From contig JANBTH010000607.1 of NCBI GenBank assembly GCA_027578815.1, forward strand, positions 1 through 13,868: a stretch of 13,868 nucleotides of DNA, read 5' to 3'. This document shows positions 1 through 9,675 of the stretch, in pieces (within the stretch, counting starts at the first letter, position 1; every line of letters begins with the position of its first letter). A program made the translations under genes and the position numbers. The notes below the pieces were generated by a model. It did not search any database, was not told the origin of the DNA, and saw only the letters and a list, made by a program, of their open reading frames with translations. The DNA comes from Coemansia sp. RSA 1804 (lineage: Eukaryota; Kickxellomycota; Kickxellomycetes; Kickxellales; Kickxellaceae).

Positions 1-64
1 CTATCGGTACGAGCACGTTTTTCCGGTCAACGAAAAGCAGGAAACAAACTCTTTCACCCAGACT

Positions 65-1798
65 ATGTCGCCTACAGCCAACCTGGACATGGCTATTGCT
101 ACTACCGGTAGTGCCTCGCACTACTTAGCACCGTCTGCTTCTGCTGGTGTCCCCTCCTTCCCTTCCTCGTTCTCTTCGCCTTCTGCTAGCAACGCTTCTG
201 TTGCTGCTGCTGTTACCGTGGCGGCTTTTTCTAACTGCACCACCGATATGCCATCGCCGTCATTCGACAAGAGCGGCGCTCATCTACCTTCTGGATTCGA
301 CGTTCGTTCGCCTACATTCCCACAGCCGTCCAGCATGCGCATCTTTAATGGCAATGGTCTGAAGCCAATGATCACCGCTGGCAAGCTATCGGCTTCTGCG
401 CCGGCTGGGTTTGGTCGGAGAACTGCTAGTTCTGGTTCGGCAGCTCTGAGGATGAGCGCATGTGAAAACAACGCGCTTGGCCTTGGCAACGCAAGTATGA
501 TGGCAATGTCCGCATCAATGGCTGACACGCCGCCATTAACCGCACAGTGCTCAGAGGACGAGGATGATCCAAACCGTGACTCTATGGCCAGTCGCAAGCC
601 TTCCCAGGATTTTGCAGGGCTTATTGGAGTGCAGATTAATGGCATGGTGCACCCAGCCGATTTCTCAAGCTACCTAGGTGCGCCAGGGATCATGGGTGGC
701 GAGACTAGCGGTATGATGGCGGCTGCCACATCCACCGCAACAGAGTTTCCAGCAAATCTTGCAGGCGCTGCTGGGCCCGTGTACTCGATTCACCATCCAG
801 ATGATATGGCACGCTCGTTTGGCATTGCTAATAATGACCACTTTAACAACAAGCTCATTGCTGGCGAAGCCGGCGTCAGCGGCTCTATAAACCCCGCTGA
901 TATACTAGGTGCGGGAGTTTGCCAGCAAAGCGCCACCACTTTTACTACCACTGCCAATGCCGCTGCCAGCGGTTCAGGAGCGTCAAAAAAGCGTGGACGC
1001 AAGGGAAACAGCAACAACGGCAACACCGCCAATAATGGAGGCAGCGACAGCAATGGAGACGCACCATCTGATAGCAAGAAAAATATTGTGTCGTCGGCCT
1101 CCACGTCTGCCAAGAAACGCAAGGTCGGAGGAGGCAGTGGTGGAGCCCAGCACACGAACTGTAAGAAGGCTGGCGCAAGCGTGTGCATTAAAAAGGAACC
1201 GGGAACCAGCGACATGTCAAACGAAAGCAGCTGCTCCGAGATCAAATGCCCGCATCCCGAATGCGATAAATCATTCACTCGCAAGTACAACCTCAAGTCG
1301 CACGAACGCACACACACCGACGAGCGTCCATACCAATGCGACATCTGCGACCAGCGCTTTAGCAGAAACCACGATCTCAAGCGGCACAAAAAGATTCATA
1401 CGGGCGCCCGGCCTTTCCTCTGCCAGTTCTGTGGGCGCGGGTTTGCCAGGGCTGACGCTCTCAGCAGACACACATCCAAAGGCCCAACATGCAAGCGGAC
1501 AGCAGCGGCAGCCAGATCCAGGGCAGCGGCTGGAACGCTAGTCACTGGCAGCAATAGGATGTCTCCTCCAGGTTCCGTTTCTGCTGCAAACATTGCTACA
1601 ACCATTGTTACACCGCCGCTTATGCCGGTGTTGTCGGCATCGCTGCCAGGTCCAGCAGCGCCGGTTTTAGCACAGCTGCCACATGCAACGACGGCAGGGC
1701 CGCTCATGCTTTCATTTGCACCCACATCGTCATCGCCGCCGATAAGCAGCAGCCATAACGCTGCTGATAACAACAACAACCATTCTGGTGTTTTATAA
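65..1798 (+). CDS. C2H2 zinc-finger transcription factor, Crz1/Prz1-like
   Basis: Probable nuclear sequence-specific DNA-binding regulator of 577 residues. Seen: a Ser/Ala/Thr-rich, presumably disordered N-terminal half; two basic clusters that could act as nuclear localisation signals (KKRGRK at 308-313, KKRKV at 350-354); then three fingers. Finger 1 uses C395, C400, H413, H417; finger 2 C425, C428, H441, H445; finger 3 C453, C456, H469 and probably C476, so it is C2HC. The finger cores (FTRKYNLKSH, NHDLKRH, GFARADALSRH) and the THTDERP linker match the arrangement of the fungal Crz1/Prz1/CrzA family, which acts downstream of calcineurin. I see no clear PxIxIT calcineurin-docking motif, so calcium control is inference. 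The tail after finger 3 is Ala/Pro/Ser-rich. The ATG at 65 is the first in frame, but the frame stays open to base 2, so an upstream start or exon cannot be excluded. No intron is evident. Confidence 0.85.
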   Translation: MSPTANLDMAIATTGSASHYLAPSASAGVPSFPSSFSSPSASNASVAAAVTVAAFSNCTTDMPSPSFDKSGAHLPSGFDVRSPTFPQPSSMRIFNGNGLKPMITAGKLSASAPAGFGRRTASSGSAALRMSACENNALGLGNASMMAMSASMADTPPLTAQCSEDEDDPNRDSMASRKPSQDFAGLIGVQINGMVHPADFSSYLGAPGIMGGETSGMMAAATSTATEFPANLAGAAGPVYSIHHPDDMARSFGIANNDHFNNKLIAGEAGVSGSINPADILGAGVCQQSATTFTTTANAAASGSGASKKRGRKGNSNNGNTANNGGSDSNGDAPSDSKKNIVSSASTSAKKRKVGGGSGGAQHTNCKKAGASVCIKKEPGTSDMSNESSCSEIKCPHPECDKSFTRKYNLKSHERTHTDERPYQCDICDQRFSRNHDLKRHKKIHTGARPFLCQFCGRGFARADALSRHTSKGPTCKRTAAAARSRAAAGTLVTGSNRMSPPGSVSAANIATTIVTPPLMPVLSASLPGPAAPVLAQLPHATTAGPLMLSFAPTSSSPPISSSHNAADNNNNHSGVL

Positions 1799-1803
1799 AT
1801 AAA
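1798..1803 (+). terminator. AATAAA polyadenylation signal of the zinc-finger gene
   Basis: A perfect AATAAA begins on the last base of the TAA stop codon (1796-1798). If used, cleavage 10-30 nt downstream would leave an unusually short 3' UTR. Assignment rests on position and motif only. Confidence 0.4.
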
Positions 1804-3672
1804 TATTGGTTCAATTACACTGAATACTGGCTGTGGTTGATTACAATTGGCGCTCTTACATGCAATGTATATGTTTGTGTGTAAGAATGATATTCTGAGA
1901 TAAAAACATGTGCTGGCTGGTCATTATCACAAGCAAAATTCCATTAAAAAGTGGGGACCAGCATCCTCGCTGTTTTTTGAAGTTGGATAGCTAATTGAAT
2001 CCTATCAAAATGCATTTGCATGTATGAAGAGTCTTATAAGCAACACGCAGAAACACATGCAAAAAGGGATTCTCTTATTTGCATAGTGACATCTCAACCA
2101 CGAGTTGTCAACGTTGTGATATGGCAAACCACATATTGTGTGCTTTACGACAGAATCAAAAACAGGCCTTGGAAACTTTGGTAATAATTTTCTGCAGCCT
2201 TTTTCCGTTTCTCTGTTTTTTTCTTCTTGCTGCACAATAGAACAGCCTGGGCTTTATACTTGCATACAAGCAGAACATGACATGTAAACAACTCACATAT
2301 GTTGCATACGAGAAGGAGAAGAAAAGACTACCACGCTTTTGTTTTTTTTACACATGAGATTATTTTTTGATTTTTTGTAGTTGCTCTGCAAATTAATGCA
2401 AAGAATATCCGAAACAAAATAACAAAAACCCCCATGCACAAAATTGACTTTACTACTAATGCGTTTAGAATACCAAAAATGTGCGTGGTTTATTTGTTAT
2501 TGTTTAAATAAGCTGAGATTGGACGACGTATTGTAGTTGTAAAAAACATACAAAAAATTGGAGATAACGCGCGTCGGACATGGAAACAAAAGTGAATTAG
2601 AAGGAAAGAAAAAGGGAAAATAGATTGTTTTATGGCTTACCGTGGCATTTCTTTAACTTTTTTGTTTTATTTGCTTCAGTGTGAAGGATGAATGAAAGAA
2701 ATCAAGAGAATGAGTATTTTCTCCGAGTAAAATTTTTTTATTAATTTGTATCCACATGCCAATTGTATAACGTAGAAAAGAATGTAATTATAATGATTTT
2801 ATTCCCTGTGTAAGAAAGAAATTTGCTTTACATGTGCAAGAAAATGCGAACTAGACTATTCTTACTCGTACTCAATTACAACAACAGCAGCAGCAACAGA
2901 ATTTTTAATATATGCAGTGGAAAACGAGGATAGAACAAGAGAGAACGTAATGGCGGATAGAGATGTCAGAATCTGGTTTACTTTATTTTGTTATTATTTG
3001 TCTCATCTTCATTAATGCTCCACGGAAGAGCAGAAAGAAGGGTTTACTAAAAAAATTAAAATGGCTGGTTGTTGACAGGATCTCATGTTATTCATTGAAT
3101 TAGGCAAAATAGATTGACGCCGTGTTGTAAAAAACGGTTTTTCATTAACTAACTGCTTTCTACGCATTGGACCTTGTGTTTTTTTTTTTGGATCTTCACA
3201 GTTGGTGCTAATCACATCTTCCTGATCATAACATATGATCAGATAACAAATCACGTGCAAAAGCCCCATTTTGCTGTTAGAGAAAAGTAGTGAATTTATT
3301 TGGCGTAAAACGGCATTACTGGTTATTGTGGTTATCATCAAGTGTACGCTATTATAATAATTAATATAAAACATACCTGAGCAAAATCGTTCATCTTTTT
3401 TCTTTTGTTCTTTGAGGAGTTTACTTTGCTTTCTACACATCTTGTAATTATCCGTTTAGCGATTATATTTCCTTCTTCATTTCATTTGTTTTTCCATTTT
3501 ATTGTTTTTCTTATACCTGCCAGAGAAATATCAGCATTAATCTACCGTCTACTGTCAAAACGGGTGCGATCGTTGTAACACCAAGCAAGGAGAAAAGTCC
3601 AGAGGCAAGCATAATACGGATAGTTGGAGAACCTCGTACATATACACATATATTTCACGGTTGCCAGCGAGA
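1804..3672. other. AT-rich intergenic region without a confident gene
   Basis: About 1.87 kb between the zinc-finger gene and TAF2. It is strongly AT-rich with many A or T homopolymers, in sharp contrast to the GC-rich exons around it. No tRNA, rRNA or recognisable domain-coding exon was seen on either strand. It should contain the zinc-finger 3' UTR and the TAF2 promoter; a TATA-like ACATATATTT lies near 3646. One minus-strand ATG-initiated reading frame of 142 codons (3012-3440) is present. Its product is Lys/Asn/Ser-rich, without recognisable domains, and uses AT-rich codons unlike the neighbouring genes. It may be chance or a lineage-specific gene, and I do not call it. Confidence 0.6.
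3222..3242. repeat. Perfect 9-bp inverted repeat with 3-nt loop
   Basis: CTGATCATA (3222-3230), spacer ACA, then TATGATCAG (3234-3242): an exact inverted repeat in the AT-rich gap, about 430 bp upstream of the TAF2 start. It could form a short hairpin or be a symmetric protein-binding site. It contains two GATC tetramers. No function is assigned. Confidence 0.5.
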
Positions 3673-6600
3673 ATGGAAAAATTCAGAGTCAGTCACCAGC
3701 TCGTCTCGCTGGACTTTAATTTTGACAAACGGGTCATCAAGGGGGTTACAGAGTTATCGGTGGAGCCAAAAAGCCAAGACTTGACGACAATACAACTGCA
3801 TTGTGAGCGACCAGGTAAGCCATTATAATAACAAATGTGGAGCAATAAGGAGATGTAGAAAACGAATTAGAATGATGGCGCCTAACAGTGTTGATTGCTG
3901 TCCAATGGTGGTGCTTCTTTTTGGTTTGCTATTACGTAAGAATCTAGTCATCAGAAGCGCCAGCATCGATGGATACCCTTGCGAGTTCAACCACAACACC
4001 CCAGCAACGCGGCACGAGTTGTTGAAGAAAACGCTGCGGGTACAGAGTGATGAGAGCGATGGAGAGCTGGTGATCAGCATACCGGCGCAGGTGCAGATTA
4101 CTCCAATAGAAGACGACAACGATTCAGCAGCAACAGCAGCAGCACGGGAGCCGACATTCAAGGGCCTGCGCGTACGGATCGAGTTCTACATGGTCAACCC
4201 GACATGCGGCATAGTATTCAACAGCGGGACAGATAACCAGACAACAACAGCGCACACAGAGACAAAGGTGTATCCAAGCACCACGCGCACATGGGTGCCG
4301 TGCGTGGACAGCATGCGCGCACGATGCACATGGGACTTGTTTTTCTCGGTACCGGCGTGTGTTGGATTATCGTCACTCGATGACCCAGCCGCCAGCCTGT
4401 TGCCGCTGGTGGTGGTTTCCGCCGGCGAACTCAGCTCGCTTGTTGTTCATCCGCACGATCCGGCCAGACGCATCTTCCGGTACATCATGTCGACAGCCAC
4501 GCCTGCTTGCACCCTGGGCTTTGCAATCGGCCCATTCACCAGCGCGTGTACGCTGGATGGCAGCCAGCTGCTTGCTGGATCGGACAGCGGAGGCAGCAGC
4601 AAGCAGAATGGCGGCGCATCAGAGACAGAGGCACAAGCAGACGCAGATGCAGAGAAATCGACTGCGGGTGAAGGCGGAGGAGACGCACAAGCGCCAGCGC
4701 CAGCACCAGCACCGGAGGCAGGCTCCGAAGCAGAAGCAGAGCCTGGTGCTGCAGCTGCTGCCGCCGCAAAGGCCAGCCACAGCGCCATGGTGCTGCGCAA
4801 GGCCACAGTGGATGCAATCGGCGGAGTTTTTGCGTTTGCAAGCGGCAGCGGCCACCAGGACGATCTGGAAAACACGTGCGGCTTCATTCCCGAGGCGCTC
4901 GCGTTCCACTCGCAGGAGTTTGGCTCGTATCCGTACGCGACGTACAAGGTTGTGTTCATGGACGGGCTGCGCGAGCCGGTGATCACGTGCGCATCGCTGA
5001 CGATTGCCAGCACCGACCTTCTGCATCCGCGCACCGTGATCGAGCAGGTGTACGACACGCGGCGGACCCTGGGGCTTGCCGTCGCGCAGCAGTGGTTTGG
5101 CACGTACATTGTGCCGGAGTCGTGGAGCGACTACTGGCTGGTTGCTGGGCTGGCTGGGTACGTGGCAGGCATGTTTGTGCGGCACAACCTGGGAGCCAAC
5201 GAGCACCGGTACCGACTGAAGCGCGATATGGAGCGACTGTGCCACGCCGACGTCAACCAGCGGCCCGTGAGCTATCCGCGGCAGGCGCCGGTGGTGCGGC
5301 AGGACGAGGTCGAGTTCGTACAGCTGAAGGCGCCGATAATCCTGTACATGCTTGACCGGCGGATGATGAAGGGCGGGATGTCGCTTGGGCTGCATCGCAT
5401 TGTGCCCAAAGTGCTTGTGGCGGCAATGAGCGGAGATCTGGGCCATTCGAACGCGGTGGCAACGGCGTGGTTCCTGCGGATGAGCCGCAAGGTGAGCGGC
5501 GTGGATGTCAAGCAGTTTGCGGACCAGTGGATCTTTGGAACCGGATGCCCGGTGTTCCACTTCAGCTACGCCTTCAACCGCAAGAAGCTGGCGGTGGAGA
5601 TAACGATGCACCAGGAGTCGACGAACGCCAAGGCGACTGCGCCATGGGTGCGGCCGCGACAGCTGTTTTCCGGACAGATGACGGCGCGCATCCGCGAGGC
5701 CGACGGCACGCCGTACGAGCACGTGCTGGACATCCACGAGCGGTGGAAGAAGTTCGAGGTGCAGTTCAACACAAAGTACAAGCGCATCCGGCGCAGCACC
5801 AAGCGCTTCCACATGCGGCAGATGGCGGCGGCGGCCGAGGAGCTGAATGTCAACGCTGAGGTTCTGGGCATTGAGGACGACGACGAGTACGGCAGCAGCA
5901 TCGCGCTGTTTGGCGCCGAGAGCGCGCAGGCGAAGCGCGACTGGCGCGTGGTTGAGTGGGGCGAGGATGACGAGGAGAGCTTGGCGAGCGCAACGTTTGA
6001 GTGGATCCGCATCGATTCGGATCTCGAGTGGGCGTGCATCATCCACTTTGCGCAGCCCGACTTCATGTGGGCGGCGCAGCTGCAGAAGGACCGCGACGTC
6101 GCGGCGCAGCTGGAGGCTGTGGATGCGCTGCAGCACGTGCCGTCGGCAGCAGCATCGACCACGCTGATGCGCACCGTGATGGATGCGCGCGTATTCTACC
6201 GTGTGCGCGTGGATGCGGCGCTGGCGCTGGAGCGGTTTGCGCGGTCGGCGCTGGGCTGGATCGGGCTGCACCATCTGGTGAAGATCTACAAGAACCGGTA
6301 CTGCCTGCCGCCGGCAAACGGATCCGACTCCATTGGATCTGAGGGGACTGGCGATGGCGATGGCGAGGACATCGAGGTGCCGCGGTTGCCGCGACCCAAC
6401 AACTTTGCCAACATCGGCGAGTATTTCACGCAGAAGGCGGTGCTTGCCGCGCTATCGAACATCCGTGACCAGCACGGCGAGGCGCCGCTGGCAGCGCGCA
6501 GATTGATGGCGGGTGCGCTGCGGTACAACGACAACAGCGAGAACGTGTACAGCGACAGCTTCTTCCTGGCAACGCTGGTGCGCGCGTTGGCCAACAGCGT

Positions 6601-8506
6601 GGTGCACAGCACAAGGTTTGCGCGCACGTACTCGCTGGGTGCTGCTGCGCCGCGCGCCGACGAGGATGCGGTGCTGGGCGAGATCGAGCGGCTGCGCAAG
6701 GTGGATGCGCTGGCTCCTTCGTTCCACAACGTCGTGACGCGCGCCTGTCTGGAAGCGCTGCTGCGTCTGTCGCTGGTGCAGCCGCGCGCACAGCTGTTCA
6801 ACACGGCGCTGTTTGCCAGCATGGCCGCCGCCGGCGCCTATGTTGCGGTGCGCGAGACGGCCGTTGGCGGGCTGATGCTGCATTGGGGGCTGGGCGGCGA
6901 CGCAGCGGCGGCGCGGCTCTTTGTGGCCGTTGCCAGCGACTCGCGCGGGGAGCCACGACTCGCATCCGCCGTCAGCAGGAATCTGGTGCAGCTGGCCATG
7001 GTGCGCGCAATGGTGTTCGGGCAGCAGCATCGCAGCCTGCTGTTCATGGAGGAGAAAGGCAGCGAGGCCACCGAGCACATCGACACCGACGCACGGCTGG
7101 TCGGCGGGCTCGAAGCTCTCATTGACGCGCTGCCGGACTCGCGCGCGCTGCAGACAATGGTTGCATCGGCGGTCTACGACGCGACGCTCCCGCAGTCGGC
7201 GCACGTGCTGCTTGGCGCCCTGGCCATGCTGGTCTACCAGGTGGCCGACTGCTCCATCCCGCCGCGCGCGCCCAAAACCCGCAAGAAGCTGAAGATCAAG
7301 CTAGGCGGCCGCCAGAAGCCGCGCCACGGCTCGCAGCCGATGCTGAGCGCGAAATCCACCGGATCGAGCGACAGCGAGGACATGCCGCTGGCGCTGGCGA
7401 TGGTTGGTGGAGGAGACGCTTATGCAGATCCGTTCTCTGCCGCTGTGGTGCCGGGCGAGTTTGCCAGCGGCAGCTCCAGCGCACGGCCACTTGCACTGGT
7501 TTCCGACGCAGAGGGAGGAGCGGATTTCTTTGGCGCCGGCAAGCGCAAGTGGCATCCGGAGTCACCTGCAGCAGCAGCAGCAACAGCAGGAGCAGCAGAT
7601 GCGGCAATTGGTAGCGGATTGCCTCCGCCGCCGATAAACACTTCGACAACGCCGTCGGCTCACGGGGACCAGGCGCCGCCCAGAGTCAAGCTGAAGCTCA
7701 AGCTGTCAGCGAAGCCGGCATCGACACCTACGCCAGCAGCAGCGCCAACAGCATCGGCAACATCGCGTGCCACGCACTTCTCGCCAACGCTGTCGCCGCC
7801 GGTGCATTCGACGGCGCCGCGCGTGTCGTCGCCGCTGGCTACGGCGCACGCAGCATCGCCGGGCGCGTGGTCGCCAGCCTACAACCCGCCCGACGTGTCC
7901 GCCGACTTTGCACAGCCAGCGCCCGTCGCGGCCGAAGCCAGTGCTGCTGTTGCCAAGCCGAAGCGGCCCAAGGTAGGGCCGGCAGCTCCAGCTCCAGCTC
8001 CAGCTCCAGCTCCAGCGGCGCCAGACGACTCTTCTCTGCAGAAGCGGCTGTCGCGCGTGCTGCGCAAGATCAGCCGGCACTCCTCGGCGTTCCCGTTCAT
8101 GCGCCCCGTAGACGTGGAGCTCGACGGGTGCCCGACCTACTACACCGTGATCCAGCAGCCGATGGATCTGTCCACGATCAAGCGCCGCCTCGATCAAACA
8201 TCGTCGCCATCGTCTGGCGGCTACGCTAGTGCCGACGAGTTCGAGGCCGACGTGCGGCTGATGCTGAGCAATTGCTTTACATTCAACCCGCCCGGCACGC
8301 CCGTGTACCTGCTGGGCAAGGACATCGAGGCCGTGTTTGACGCAGAGTGGGCCAAGTCTGCAGCCGCTGCCACTGCTGCTGCCGTCAGCGCGCCCGCCAA
8401 GACCAGCAAGCGCAAGCCGTCGGTGTCTCCGCTGGAGCCCGAGAAGGCCGGCATCGAGAAGGCCGGGGGTGAGAAGACCGGCACTCCGAAGAAGCGGTCC
8501 AGGAAG

Positions 8507-8538
<32 letters not shown>

Positions 8539-9520
8539 TACACCGTCGAGCCTGGCGGGGTCTGGCGGGCTGGACGATCCCGAGGCCATCATCGAGTATC
8601 TGGACAAGACAGAGAAGAAGGACAAGGAGGTGGAAGAAAAGCCATTGGCCACGCCCTCCACTGCCACTGCATCCAGCGCACGCAAAAGAAAGCCCGCCCC
8701 GCAGAAGAATCAGCAGCAGCAGCAACAACGCTCTTCTTCTAACCCTGCTGCTGCTGCTGCTCCGTCCTCCGACTGGAAGGCCACAAGCAGCCGGATTCTG
8801 CTGCGTCTGCAAGCGCAGCCGTCAGCGCTAGAGTTCCTCGCACCCGTGGACCCCGTGACCCAGGGCGTGCCGACCTACGCGGTGATCGTCAAGTCGCCGA
8901 TGGATCTCGGAACCGTGCGCAAGAACCTCCTGGACCGCTCCAAGTACCGCTCCATCGCGGACTTCCGCCGCGACGTCGAGCTCGTCTTCTCCAACTGCTT
9001 CCTCTTCAACGGGGCCGGCACCTTCGTGCACACGCAGGGCGAGGCGCTGCAGCGCTTCTTCCGCCACCTGTGGGCGCAGCACGTCGGCTCCCCTCCTCCT
9101 GCCGCCGCCGGTATCGATGCGAGCGAAACCGATGCGCCGTTCGCGCCGGCCCACGCGGAGATCCCGCTGCGCGACTCGCCGGATGCCGAGGCTGCCGCGC
9201 GCACCGTGCTGGCCAAACTCAAGCGCGACGCCAGCGCGTGGCCGTTCCTCAAGCCTGTGGACCCCGTGGCGCTGGGCATCCCAACCTACTTTGACATCGT
9301 CAAGAACCCGATGGATCTGTCCACCGTGCAGAAGAAGCTTGCGAAGAAGGCGTATGTCTGGGCCGCCGACTTTGTTGCTGACATCCAGCTCATCGTTGAC
9401 GACTGCTTCCTCTTCAATCCCCCAGACACCCCCGTCAACGACTGCGGCAAGGCCTTGCAGAAGGCTGCTCGTGAGCTCCTGGAGCCGTACGGCTGGGCGC
9501 TGTGGCTGGCGCCCTTGTGA
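3673..9520 (+). CDS. TAF2: TFIID subunit TAF2 fused to three C-terminal bromodomains; join(3673..3814, 3948..9520)
   Basis: Predicted 1904-residue TFIID subunit that would help the complex engage core promoters in the nucleus. Exon 1 encodes the TAF2-type N-terminus (MEKFRVSHQLVSLDFNFDKR...). Splicing at phase 1 resumes with VIRSASIDGYPCEF. The M1-aminopeptidase-like body follows: where active enzymes have HELAHQWFG this protein has LAVAQQWFG (424-432), and WLNEGFASY is replaced by WLVAGLAGY (444-452), so zinc and catalytic residues are gone, as in TAF2. An Ala/Pro/acidic insert occupies about 265-335. A HEAT-like helical region spans about 750-1150, then a disordered linker with two K-L-K repeats. 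Bromodomains lie at about 1411-1518, 1657-1759 and 1794-1894; each keeps PTY, PMDL(S/G)T and the acetyl-lysine Asn (CFTFN, CFLFN, CFLFN). Metazoan TAF2 ends in a basic/His-rich tail instead. The start is the only in-frame ATG after the stop at 3538-3540. Confidence 0.9.
3815..3947 (+). other. Intron 1 of TAF2
   Basis: A 133-nt phase-1 intron with donor GTAAGC and acceptor TCTAG. A pyrimidine-rich stretch (about 3911-3930) precedes the acceptor, and CCTAAC near 3891-3896 is a plausible branch site. TAG at 3945-3947 is the only one of the three nearby AG dinucleotides (3940, 3947, 3954) that joins the two exon frames. It yields a continuous TAF2-like sequence (CERP-VIRSASIDG). Retention would give a stop codon within five codons of the donor. 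Confidence 0.85.
7985..8014 (+). repeat. (GCTCCA)5 microsatellite encoding an Ala-Pro stretch
   Basis: Five perfect copies of GCTCCA lie inside the TAF2 coding region just before bromodomain 1. They encode alternating Ala-Pro, likely a rigid spacer between the disordered linker and the first bromodomain. Being hexameric, length change would keep the frame. Confidence 0.8.
8510..8539 (+). repeat. (GCC)9GCT tract encoding ten alanines
   Basis: A near-pure GCC trinucleotide repeat in the TAF2 coding region, in the linker between bromodomains 1 and 2, directly after a basic KKRSRK cluster. It encodes Ala10. A candidate length-polymorphic site that preserves frame. Confidence 0.8.
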
Positions 9521-9675
9521 GCGAGGAGATGGAGCGGGTGGTGTCGTTTTTCTTTAGTACATTTTGAATCGATATTTGAAAAAGAGAGAATAAGAAGTCA
9601 TTTGGAAGGAAGATAAAAAAGCAAAAGAGAGATGGCGTGCTGTCTGATCATCTCTTCTGGAAAACCCAGCGGCAC
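9521..9675. other. Convergent intergenic region, TAF2 / caprin-like gene
   Basis: Only 155 bp separate the two stop codons, so the two 3' UTRs probably overlap or abut. No perfect AATAAA was seen on either strand. Variants such as AATAAG (about 9588) on the plus strand might serve TAF2. Confidence 0.5.

Noticed and set aside
1807..1818. GGTTCAATT resembling a tRNA B-box
   Set aside because: No A-box at the right distance and no cloverleaf stems could be formed around it.
2005..2235. 76-codon minus-strand frame in the AT-rich gap
   Set aside because: Starts at GTG, is short and has no recognisable features; consistent with chance.
3803..3947. Apparent N-terminus (MSDQVSHYNN...) of the long plus-strand frame ending at 9520
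   Set aside because: It starts at GTG, not ATG, and lies in the end of exon 1 plus the intron. TAF2 similarity continues instead from exon 1 (3673-3814) in another frame.
4619..6274. 551-codon minus-strand frame inside TAF2
   Set aside because: Arg/His/Leu-rich shadow of the TAF2 exon; the plus strand carries the recognisable protein.
7706..8812. 368-codon minus-strand frame opposite the bromodomain region
   Set aside because: Arg/Leu/Gly-rich shadow produced by GC-rich repeats; no domain.
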